This document shows positions 1 to 5,869 of a stretch of 5,869 nt of DNA, piece after piece (the first letter of the stretch is position 1; every line of letters starts with the position of its first letter). The notes under the pieces were generated by a model. That model was not told where the DNA came from. It was given only the letters and a program-made list of their open reading frames with translations, and searched no databases. The position numbers and the translations under genes were made by a program. Where the stretch lies: assembly GCA_900555215.1 (NCBI GenBank), contig USKR01000094.1, positions 1-5,869 on the forward strand, in the 5' to 3' direction. The DNA is from an uncultured Ruminococcus sp. GTDB taxonomy: Bacteria > Bacillota > Clostridia > Lachnospirales > Lachnospiraceae.

Positions 1-703
1 TGCCACCGTCTGTCCATTCCACACCGGGATACAGCTTCTCTGCGAAAGCGCGCTTCCCCTGGAACGCCCCTCCTGTTATGATCCTCATGCCGCCATCACC
101 TTCCTTTTCCTCTTCTGTCTCCCTGCCGGTTTCCGGCTTTACCGTACAGGGGATGCCGCAGACCACCTCAGTCACCCGGTCCGATGCTTCCGCCAGAGCG
201 CAGTTGATCCTGCCCAGTGTTTCCTTATAGATCCTCATCTCAGGGGAATCCTCCGCGGACTCGCTGAATACATCGTTGGTCACCACGACCAGATTCCTGC
301 ACCTGTCCCTCAGGCAGAGGATCCCACGGATGACTGCGTCAGCCGTGTTTTTCCCGGCTCCGCCTTCCATATACATCTCATTGGCAGTCAGGTTGGAAAG
401 ACATTCTACGAGAATATCCGCTTTTTCCAGGGAAGGACAGCCTTCACGCTCCGGCTTTCCCTCAAGATCTGTATACCATTCCAGCGTGTGGAATCCTCTG
501 CCTGAGCGCATGGCACGGTGCCGTTCTATCTTTTTCTCTGTCTCTTTATCCCAGGGCGGCATTGTGGCAATATAATATCTCTGCCTGTCCTGCAGTGTGA
601 CTTTCCCCTGCCCGCTGTCCGAGGATAAAGAGAGGCTGCACAGAGCTTCTTCTGCATAAGCGGATTTCCCGCTGCCGCTTCCTCCTGTGACAAGCTCCAT
701 CAT
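1..703 (-). CDS. cobU: CobU-type adenosylcobinamide kinase / guanylyltransferase, fused in frame to the start of a second P-loop domain; partial at the left edge
   Basis: CobU phosphorylates adenosylcobinamide and then transfers GMP from GTP to it, giving adenosylcobinamide-GDP, the substrate for nucleotide-loop attachment in the cytosol. The visible part is 234 residues with no stop. Seen: Walker A GGSGSGKS at residues 7-14; YYIATM at 43-48; KIERH with His62, aligning with the histidine that is guanylylated in Salmonella CobU; LVECLSNLTANE at 98-109; VVVTND at 139-144; GRIN at 164-167; and VTEVVCGIP at 177-185. A typical CobU of about 180 residues would end near residue 189. A charged Glu/Lys-rich linker (190-205) then leads to Met206 and a second glycine-rich loop, GGAFQGK at 211-217, followed by EWTDGG at the edge. 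The start is chosen for the first of two ATGs because AGGAGG lies 9 bases upstream. It follows the binding-protein gene by 71 bases. The CobU assignment is strong; the role of the second domain is unknown. Confidence 0.88.
   Translation of the reverse strand, partial: MMELVTGGSGSGKSAYAEEALCSLSLSSDSGQGKVTLQDRQRYYIATMPPWDKETEKKIERHRAMRSGRGFHTLEWYTDLEGKPEREGCPSLEKADILVECLSNLTANEMYMEGGAGKNTADAVIRGILCLRDRCRNLVVVTNDVFSESAEDSPEMRIYKETLGRINCALAEASDRVTEVVCGIPCTVKPETGRETEEEKEGDGGMRIITGGAFQGKRAFAEKLYPGVEWTDGG
89..108 (-). promoter_or_regulatory. Internal Shine-Dalgarno-like site before the second P-loop domain
   Basis: Read on the minus strand, the sequence AAGGAAGGTGAT ends 6 bases before an in-frame ATG at 88-86 (Met206 of the cobU frame). 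Its AGGTGAT portion is fully complementary to the region beside the anti-Shine-Dalgarno core of bacterial 16S rRNA. Because Met206 is exactly where the second P-loop domain begins, this site could start a separate product or could be left over from an earlier two-gene arrangement. Use of the site is an inference. Confidence 0.45.
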
Positions 704-712
704 GGCTGCCCG

Positions 713-718
713 CCTCCT
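713..718 (-). promoter_or_regulatory. Ribosome binding site of cobU
   Basis: AGGAGG on the minus strand lies 9 bases before the first ATG (703-701) and 12 before the second (700-698). The spacing favours the first ATG. The 71 bases between the preceding stop and this start contain no convincing promoter, hairpin or T-tract, which is compatible with read-through from the transporter genes. Confidence 0.7.
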
Positions 719-774
719 TTTCTTGTGATCCTGTTTCTTTGCTTTTTCATTTTCACAGTCCGTCAGTACCTCTG

Positions 775-2388
775 TTATCCGATATCCGCATACCTGTATT
801 CCAGCGCCCCGCTTGCCGGGATCTGCCGAAGCCCTGTGATTTCCGGATTAACCAGGTTTACGCTCTTCATGGCATACAGGGGGATGATGTAAAACTGTTC
901 TCCCACTGCCCTCTGCTCCGCCTGATGAAGAAGCCCGGACCGCGCCTCCGGATCCTGTTCGCTGTTGGATGCCTCCACGATCGCGTCATACTCTTCATCA
1001 TGGATCCCGCTGCAATTGTATGTGCTGTTGGATAAAAGCATGGATAAATACGTATACGGGTCGGCAAAGTCAGCAGTCCAGTTCATCCTGCACAGATCGA
1101 AATCCCCTGCATACCGGCCGCTGTAATTTGCCTGGAGCTCCTGTGCCTTCAGCTCAATGTCTATATTCAGGTTTTCTTTGAGCTGCTCCTTGATGACCTG
1201 GGCTGTGTCCGAGTCCATCTCCAGAGTCGGATAATTATACGTTAGCTTTGGGAAACCTTCCCCATTAGGATAACCCGCCTCGGCAAGAAGTTCCCGCGCC
1301 CGCTCTGCATTTTCTTCAAAGGGCTGCTCCGCCTCATCCACGAAACGCATGCCTGTGTTTTTGTCGATCATATATTTTGCCACCAGATTATAGGTCGGTT
1401 CTGTATCCGCGCCCACGATCCGGCACAATTCTTCCCGGTCAATAGCAAGGTTGAATGCCTCCCTTACTCTTACGTCGTCAAAAGGCTCCACATTCAGATT
1501 AAAATAAATGTACCGTGTGGCAATCTGCTCTGTCACCAGGAGGTCATCCCTGCCTTCATAGAGGTCCATCACCGTTGAAGGAAGAGATACTGCCACATCC
1601 ACTTCGCCGGTCTCATAGGCCGCTGCCATAGCCTGGGTATCGTCAAAGAACCGGTAGGTGATCCGGTCCAGGCTGACTGCATCCTTATTCCAGTAGGATT
1701 CATTTTTTTCCAGCACGAAATACTGATCCGGCACATATTCCGCAAGCATAAACGGACCGTTCGCCAGGCTTGTCGCCGGATCTTTATCCCAGCCGCTGTC
1801 CACGGAATCTGCATACTTTGCGCAGGAGGGCGTGTATACAGGAAGCCTCAGCAAGTCAAGGAAATATACGCACGGTGCCTCCAGACGGAAGACCAGCGTA
1901 TGATCATCCGGCATATCCACGCCGAGAGTATCCATGGACGCTTCCTGATTATAGATCTCTTCCGCATTTTCAATGGGAAAGAGATAGACTGCATACCCGC
2001 TCCCTGACGCCGGGTCCAGGGCGCGGCGGATCGTATTCAGAAAATCCTCCGATGTCACCGGCGTGCCGTCAGACCAGAGGGCGTCCTCCCTGAGATGGAA
2101 GGTCCAGACCGTAGAATCCTCATTCACCTCGTAGGATTCTGCCGCCCGGTACTCAATGTCCCCGTTTTCATCGTATGTGAGCAGTTCGTCCAGGGCAGTC
2201 ACGGAATAAGACAGATAGGTCAGGGCAATGGATCCTGCCGGATCCAGAGTCCCGGTCTCGCTGTTGACTGCCACTGTAATCTCCTTTTCCCCTCCGGTGT
2301 TTTTCTCTCCTTTTGCGCATCCGGGCAGTGCTGCCGCGCAGAGCACGGCTGCCGCCAGAAGTGCTGCTGTCAGTCTTCTCCTTTTCAT
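775..2388 (-). CDS. OppA/DppA-like substrate-binding lipoprotein (SBP_bac_5 family)
   Basis: This is the extracellular solute receptor of the importer encoded just upstream. The 537-residue length is normal for cluster C (peptide/nickel) binding proteins. The N-terminus has MKRRR, a hydrophobic Ala/Leu segment (residues 6-20) and a lipobox Leu21-Pro-Gly-Cys24, so Cys24 should be lipidated after signal peptidase II cleavage and the protein anchored to the outer face of the membrane. Family landmarks are the WTFHLRED and WSDGTPVTSEDF stretch (95-116), VREAFNLAIDREEL in the middle, and WTADFADPYTYL followed by DEEYDAIVEAS near the C-terminus. The ADxxDPxTYL pattern resembles oligopeptide receptors more than NikA, but the ligand cannot be fixed. 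The start has AAGGAGA 6 bases upstream; an ATG 4 bases earlier is in another frame. It lies 30 bases after the ATPase gene, and the stop is TAA. No missing segment is evident. Confidence 0.93.
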   Translation of the reverse strand: MKRRRLTAALLAAAVLCAAALPGCAKGEKNTGGEKEITVAVNSETGTLDPAGSIALTYLSYSVTALDELLTYDENGDIEYRAAESYEVNEDSTVWTFHLREDALWSDGTPVTSEDFLNTIRRALDPASGSGYAVYLFPIENAEEIYNQEASMDTLGVDMPDDHTLVFRLEAPCVYFLDLLRLPVYTPSCAKYADSVDSGWDKDPATSLANGPFMLAEYVPDQYFVLEKNESYWNKDAVSLDRITYRFFDDTQAMAAAYETGEVDVAVSLPSTVMDLYEGRDDLLVTEQIATRYIYFNLNVEPFDDVRVREAFNLAIDREELCRIVGADTEPTYNLVAKYMIDKNTGMRFVDEAEQPFEENAERARELLAEAGYPNGEGFPKLTYNYPTLEMDSDTAQVIKEQLKENLNIDIELKAQELQANYSGRYAGDFDLCRMNWTADFADPYTYLSMLLSNSTYNCSGIHDEEYDAIVEASNSEQDPEARSGLLHQAEQRAVGEQFYIIPLYAMKSVNLVNPEITGLRQIPASGALEYRYADIG

Positions 2389-2394
2389 GCATTT

Positions 2395-2401
2395 TCTCCT
2401 T
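2395..2401 (-). promoter_or_regulatory. Ribosome binding site of the binding-protein gene
   Basis: AAGGAGA on the minus strand sits 6 bases before the ATG at 2388-2386. It decides between that ATG and an out-of-frame ATG at 2392-2390, which would give only a 74-codon frame with no family resemblance. Confidence 0.65.
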
Positions 2402-2418
2402 CCACTGTCAATGGTACC

Positions 2419-4182
2419 TCATATCTGTGATGTCATCCTGTAACCATCCGCACGTTTCCCGCTATACTTCTCTGAATAAAGGAAACATGCCGTCTCCCTG
2501 CTGCCGAAGCGGTACAGTTCCGGCGTCCCTTCAAAACAGCACTTCATGGCATAGCCGCAGGAAGATGCAAAAGGGCATCCATGCCCGCTGTCTGTCTCCC
2601 GCGCGTTCTCTTCCGCGAAAGCAGGACGGACTTTTCCGGCTTTCAGCGGGTCCGGCGGCAGGACCGAATTTAAGAGCATCTTTGTATAAGGATGCCAGGG
2701 ATCCGAACAGACAGCCTTTGTCTCTCCGGTCTCTGCCAGCCTCCCCCGGCAGAGGACACTGATCCTGCTGCTGACCTGACGGATCAAAGCCAGGTCGTGG
2801 GAAATGAACAGGCAGGCAATCTTCCTCGATTTCTGGATGGACAGGAGCAGCTTAAGGATCTGCTTCCTCGTGGAGGCGTCCAGCGCGGAGAATGCCTCGT
2901 CACAGATCAGAAGCTCCGGCTCCGGGATCAGCGCCCTGGCAATCCCGATCCGCTGCCGCTCTCCCCCGGAAAACTCATCCGGATACCGGTCCGCATCCTC
3001 CGGGGAAAGCCCTGCCATACAGAGCATTTCCTCCACTCTTCTGCGGCGCTCCGCGGGCGGCAGCCTGTCCTTTCGGGCCCGCATCCTCAGAGCTTCGCTT
3101 AAAGCCTGTCCTACAGTCAGACAGGGGTTGAGGGAACCGTAAGAGTCCTGGAACACCATCTGGATCTTCCCGTCCCATGACTTCTTCCCTTTCCCCGTAT
3201 CCAGACGCTCTCCTCTGTATAATATTTCCCCGCTGTCCGGCGCAAGAAGCCCGGTCAGGAGCCTTGCCAGCGTGGTCTTCCCGCTGCCGCTCTCCCCGGC
3301 AAGGGCGTACACCTCTCCTGCACGGATCTCCAGAGAAACATCCCTGATTCCTTCTTCCGTGTTGAATACCTTCGTCACATGCTCCAGGCGGAGCAGGGGC
3401 GGTTCCTCCCGGACATCAGGCAGGAGGTCCTTATTTCCTTTTGTATCCCTTAAGAGTTTTTTTGTATATTCATGGACCGGGGCATAAAAAATCTCTTCCG
3501 CAGATCCCTCTTCGATGATCTCGCCGGATCTCGTCACATACACTCTGGTGCACAGTGCTGCAATGACCCCCATATCGTGACTGACAACAAGAAGGGAGGT
3601 ACCGGTATCCTTCACGATTCTTTTCAGGAGATGGAGGATCTGGACCTGGACCGCCGCGTCCAGAGCGGTGGTCGGCTCATCTGCGATGATCACCCGGGGC
3701 TCGCAGGCAAGGGCAATGGCGATGGCCACTCTCTGACGCATCCCTCCGGATAGTTCAAACGGATACTGCCCCATCCGAAGCTTCGGTGAGCGGATCCCCG
3801 CCATATCCAGCAGTTCTTCCGCCCGCTCCTCAGCCTCCCGCCTGGTACATTTTCTATGGGTGCGGATGGTCTCCGTGATCTGGCGTCCGATCTTTACCGT
3901 GGGGTCCAGGCAGTTCATTGAATCCTGGAGAATCATGGCGATATCATGCCCCGGCTTTACCGGTCTTTCGCAGACAGTAATTCCGTCTGACGAAACTTCC
4001 GCGCTGTCTCCGAGAAGCCCCATCACTGCCAGCATCGCCGTGCTCTTTCCCGAGCCGGATTCTCCCACGATACCGGCGATTTCGCCCTTCCCCACAGAAA
4101 AGCTTATCTTATCGAGCGCTTTTTTTCTCCCATGTCCGGTATGATATTGTACACTTAAGTTTTTTACCTCTAAAATGCTCAT
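2419..4182 (-). CDS. Fused double-domain peptide/nickel ABC transporter ATPase (DppD-DppF type)
   Basis: This cytoplasmic ATPase drives the importer. Its 587 residues contain two full nucleotide-binding domains, where many relatives use two separate proteins of about 300-340 residues. Domain 1: Walker A GESGSGKST (40-48), Q-loop Gln86, signature LSGGMRQR (144-151), Walker B VIIADE (164-169), switch His202. Domain 2: Walker A GESGSGKTT (296-304), Q-loop Gln345, signature FSGGERQR (404-411), Walker B LLICDE (424-429), switch His462. All catalytic positions are present in both, so both sites look active. After domain 2 comes the oligopeptide-type extension (HPYTKMLL, about 497-504) and a Cys cluster (Cys536, 542, 548/549, 566), like the tail that binds a 4Fe-4S cluster in some DppD proteins. 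Domain 1 has only a short version of this extension. The frame is open for 93 more codons upstream to 4461, but that part is an alternative reading of the permease gene. The chosen ATG overlaps the permease stop as ATGA and has GGAGAGG upstream. Confidence 0.94.
   Translation of the reverse strand: MSILEVKNLSVQYHTGHGRKKALDKISFSVGKGEIAGIVGESGSGKSTAMLAVMGLLGDSAEVSSDGITVCERPVKPGHDIAMILQDSMNCLDPTVKIGRQITETIRTHRKCTRREAEERAEELLDMAGIRSPKLRMGQYPFELSGGMRQRVAIAIALACEPRVIIADEPTTALDAAVQVQILHLLKRIVKDTGTSLLVVSHDMGVIAALCTRVYVTRSGEIIEEGSAEEIFYAPVHEYTKKLLRDTKGNKDLLPDVREEPPLLRLEHVTKVFNTEEGIRDVSLEIRAGEVYALAGESGSGKTTLARLLTGLLAPDSGEILYRGERLDTGKGKKSWDGKIQMVFQDSYGSLNPCLTVGQALSEALRMRARKDRLPPAERRRRVEEMLCMAGLSPEDADRYPDEFSGGERQRIGIARALIPEPELLICDEAFSALDASTRKQILKLLLSIQKSRKIACLFISHDLALIRQVSSRISVLCRGRLAETGETKAVCSDPWHPYTKMLLNSVLPPDPLKAGKVRPAFAEENARETDSGHGCPFASSCGYAMKCCFEGTPELYRFGSRETACFLYSEKYSGKRADGYRMTSQI
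4179..4182 (-). promoter_or_regulatory. ATGA stop-start overlap coupling permease and ATPase
   Basis: The permease TGA (4181-4179) shares bases with the ATPase ATG (4182-4180). With GGAGAGG at 4198-4192 this supports translational coupling, so that the ATPase is made in proportion to the permease. The overlap is seen directly; the coupling is inferred. Confidence 0.75.
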
Positions 4183-5018
4183 TCGTTTTTTCCTCTCCGG
4201 AGCTGTCCCTCCATCGCCGTACCCACTGCATTGAGGGCAAGAAGCATCACACACAGCACGACAAGCGGGCAGACCATCTGATTCGGATACACAAGCATCT
4301 GGCTGCGCGCCTCCTGTATGATCGTCCCCAGGCTGGCGGCGGGAGGCTCCAGCCCTACTCCGAGGAAGCTTAAAAACGCTTCCGTAAAGATTGCCTGAGG
4401 GATCAGGAAGATCAGGTTCACAAGGATCGGTCCCGCTGCGTTCGGAAGAAGATGCCTCCACAGGATCCTGATGCGCGGAATGCCTTCCATGCGGGCCGCA
4501 GCCGCGAAATCTGTCTCCTTCAGTCTCTGGATCTCTCCCCGGACGATCCGCGCCATATCAATCCATCCCGCCACACACAGTCCGAGGATCATGCTTCCCG
4601 CTCCGGCTCCCGCCGCAAGCGTGATCAGGATCACATAGAGCATGGAGGGGATAGAAGAAATGATATCCGCAATACGCATCATGACTATATCCGCATGTTT
4701 GCCCGCATACCCCGCAGCCGCTCCATAGAGTACGCCCACACACCCGTTGATCAGGGCGCTGGCGATCCCGATCAGCAGGCTGATCCCTGCTCCATACCAT
4801 ACCCGGGCAAAGATATCTCTTCCAAACTTATCTGTCCCGAACAGATGGGTCATGGACATTGCCTGGTTCTGGATCTCTGCATTCTGTTCGGAATAAGACC
4901 AGGGCCAGAACACAGGCACAAGGACAGCGAACAGGATCCAGATGCCCAGGATCATACATCCTGCAAGCGCCTGCCGGTTTCCTCTGATCAGCCGTGCCAT
5001 ATACTTTTTAACATTCAC
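4179..5018 (-). CDS. DppC/OppC-type ABC transporter permease
   Basis: This is one of the two membrane subunits of the importer, at 279 residues a normal length for the DppC/OppC group. It has a short basic cytoplasmic start (MNVKKYMARLIRGNR), a first membrane helix around residues 17-38, then the family hallmark FGTDKFGRDIFAR (60-72). Further hydrophobic segments lie around 78-103, 111-135, 140-155, 195-220 and 245-267. The ATPase-coupling EAA loop is clear: DFAAAARMEGIPR (170-182) continuing to LWRHLLPN (186-193). The start is a GTG at 5018, supported by AAAGGAGG 8 bases upstream; the nearest in-frame ATG is Met7, too far from that site. A shifted ATG at 5014 is out of frame. It lies 56 bases after the other permease gene and overlaps the ATPase start. 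Confidence 0.94.
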   Translation of the reverse strand: MNVKKYMARLIRGNRQALAGCMILGIWILFAVLVPVFWPWSYSEQNAEIQNQAMSMTHLFGTDKFGRDIFARVWYGAGISLLIGIASALINGCVGVLYGAAAGYAGKHADIVMMRIADIISSIPSMLYVILITLAAGAGAGSMILGLCVAGWIDMARIVRGEIQRLKETDFAAAARMEGIPRIRILWRHLLPNAAGPILVNLIFLIPQAIFTEAFLSFLGVGLEPPAASLGTIIQEARSQMLVYPNQMVCPLVVLCVMLLALNAVGTAMEGQLRRGKNE

Positions 5019-5026
5019 GGATCCTG

Positions 5027-5034
5027 CCTCCTTT
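5027..5034 (-). promoter_or_regulatory. Strong ribosome binding site that fixes the GTG start of the DppC-type permease
   Basis: AAAGGAGG on the minus strand ends 8 bases before the GTG at 5018-5016. This spacing is near ideal and outweighs the lack of an in-frame ATG. The 56-base spacer (5019-5074) otherwise holds only purine-rich sequence, with a second weaker AAAGGAG stretch and no clear hairpin. Confidence 0.75.
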
Positions 5035-5074
5035 CTGCACTCCTTTTCCTCTTACATTCACTTCTTTGTCTGAG

Positions 5075-5869
5075 CTATTTCCCACTGTATGACCGGCGCA
5101 TCCTCGGATCCATCCACGCGCACACAAGATCTGTTACAAGATTCACCAGGATCACGACTGTCCCCATAAACACTGTCAGCCCCAGTATCAGCGTGTAATC
5201 CCTGTTTGTGATGGAGCTTACAAACTCCCGCCCGAGCCCCGGGATCGTAAAGATGCTCTCCACCACAAAACTTCCGGTAAGAAGGAACGCAGATGCAGGC
5301 CCCACATAATTCAATACCGGGATCCATGCATTTTTCAAGGCATGGGTAAATAAGATCCTGGCTCTTCCCAATCCCTTTGCGCGTGCAAACAGCACATACT
5401 GTTTCCCCATCTCTGCTGCAAGGGTATTTCCTGTCAGGCGGGAGATGACAGCCATCGGATAAAGCATCAGCGAGATTACCGGGAGCACATAATGAGCTGG
5501 GGTCAGAAGTCCCGCCGAGGGAAACCACCCCAGTTTCACGCTGAACACAAGGAGAAGGAGGATCGCAGCGGCAAAATTGGGGATTCCGGCAAGAAGCATC
5601 CCTCCTGCTGAAATGCCCTCTCGGACCGCTTTTTTCTTTGACACCGCCCTCAGGATCCCAAGTCCCGTGCCAAGGAGCGCTGCCACAAAAAGGGCTGCCA
5701 GCCCCAGCGAAGCGGTAACCGGCCAGGTCCTGCCGATGATCTCCGCCACCGTTGTGTCCGGCTCCTGGTAGGAGACGCCCAGATCTCCCCGGACAAGGTT
5801 TCCCATATAGGTCAGATACTGGTCGAACAGCGGCTCATTCAGTCCGTATTCCTCTTCCACCGCCTCCAC
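5075..5869 (-). CDS. DppB/OppB-type ABC transporter permease, N-terminus outside the window
   Basis: This is the second membrane subunit; it pairs with the DppC-type protein to form the substrate channel. The visible 264 residues begin at the right edge within the conserved periplasmic stretch (AVEEEYGLNEPLFDQYLTY), followed by GDLGVSY (28-34). Family members usually have roughly 45-75 residues before this point, including the first membrane helix, so the GTG codon at the very edge is probably internal and the gene continues to the right. Visible membrane segments lie at about 50-73, 88-111, 125-145, 183-205 and 227-250. The EAA coupling loop is present: YVLFARAKGLGRARI (158-172) then HALKNAW (176-182). 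The C-terminus WMDPRMRR is the usual family ending. The stop is TAG. It is the first gene of the importer seen here; any promoter or upstream regulatory RNA lies off the window. Confidence 0.93.
   Translation of the reverse strand: MEAVEEEYGLNEPLFDQYLTYMGNLVRGDLGVSYQEPDTTVAEIIGRTWPVTASLGLAALFVAALLGTGLGILRAVSKKKAVREGISAGGMLLAGIPNFAAAILLLLVFSVKLGWFPSAGLLTPAHYVLPVISLMLYPMAVISRLTGNTLAAEMGKQYVLFARAKGLGRARILFTHALKNAWIPVLNYVGPASAFLLTGSFVVESIFTIPGLGREFVSSITNRDYTLILGLTVFMGTVVILVNLVTDLVCAWMDPRMRRSYSGK

Noticed and set aside
276..575. Plus-strand 99-codon open frame opposite cobU.
   Set aside because: It lies antisense to conserved CobU motifs, and its composition and lack of any recognisable domain fit a shadow frame.
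704..774. Possible promoter or terminator between the binding-protein gene and cobU.
   Set aside because: On the minus strand I found no stem followed by a T-run and no credible -35/-10 pair; only purine-rich sequence leading to the ribosome binding site.
4183..4461. 93-codon N-terminal extension of the double ATPase back to an upstream ATG.
   Set aside because: It lies within the permease coding sequence in another frame, has low-complexity non-ABC composition, and the ATG at 4182 has a ribosome binding site and the expected MSILEVKNLSV family start.
5012..5063. Short repeat GTGAATGT seen both in the spacer and at the DppC-type permease start.
   Set aside because: Only eight or nine bases long, two copies, with no conserved flanks; chance is a sufficient explanation.
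4452..5198. Plus-strand open frame of 248 codons opposite the two permease genes.
   Set aside because: It is antisense to two confidently identified permeases, rich in Arg/His/Ser/Asp as expected from a reversed coding strand, and shows no family motif.
5058..5528. Minus-strand 156-codon frame overlapping the DppB-type permease.
   Set aside because: It is a shifted reading of the permease; the permease frame carries the EAA loop and family ending while this one has scattered Cys and no membrane pattern.
900..5660. Many GGATCC and AGGATC occurrences throughout the window, suspected as a regularly spaced motif.
   Set aside because: They fall in coding sequence at irregular distances and are explained by preferred Ile ATC and Arg/Gly codons on the minus strand.

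Overview
The window reads as one continuous minus-strand gene cluster from a fairly GC-rich Firmicute. Gut Lachnospiraceae (Clostridia) is the best guess. The support is the strong AGGAGG-type ribosome binding sites, tight gene packing with an ATGA overlap, and a CobU variant with an SNLTANE-type motif that I associate with Lachnospiraceae. The taxon is an inference from style and remembered family resemblance, not from a search. Every convincing gene is on the minus strand, so transcription runs from the right edge (5869) to the left edge (1). No RNA gene, CRISPR array, insertion sequence or clear terminator was seen, and no gene-free stretch exceeds about 75 bases.

In transcription order: (1) 5869-5075, an inner-membrane permease of the DppB/OppB type, whose N-terminus lies outside the window. 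(2) 5018-4179, the partner DppC/OppC-type permease, starting at GTG. (3) 4182-2419, one polypeptide carrying two complete ABC ATPase domains (a DppD-DppF style fusion) with a Cys-rich C-terminal tail; it overlaps the permease stop as ATGA. (4) 2388-775, an OppA/DppA-like substrate-binding lipoprotein (SBP_bac_5 family). (5) 703 to beyond position 1, a CobU-type adenosylcobinamide kinase / adenosylcobinamide-phosphate guanylyltransferase. This last frame runs without a stop into a second P-loop sequence (GGAFQGK) beginning at Met206, and it is cut by the left edge.

Genes 1-4 form a complete peptide/nickel-class ABC importer: the lipoprotein captures substrate outside the cell, the two permeases form the channel, and the fused ATPase supplies both nucleotide-binding sites. 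The cobU gene follows only 71 bases later on the same strand with no visible terminator. It may therefore be co-transcribed, or it may simply begin a cobalamin nucleotide-loop assembly operon continuing to the left. The importer's substrate cannot be read from sequence. Peptides are the default, and a metal or metal-chelate role connected with B12 synthesis is a speculative alternative suggested only by the neighbour.

The transporter is a well-known type. The most unusual item is the cobU frame: two P-loop segments joined in frame by a charged linker, with a good internal ribosome binding site exactly at the second segment's Met.
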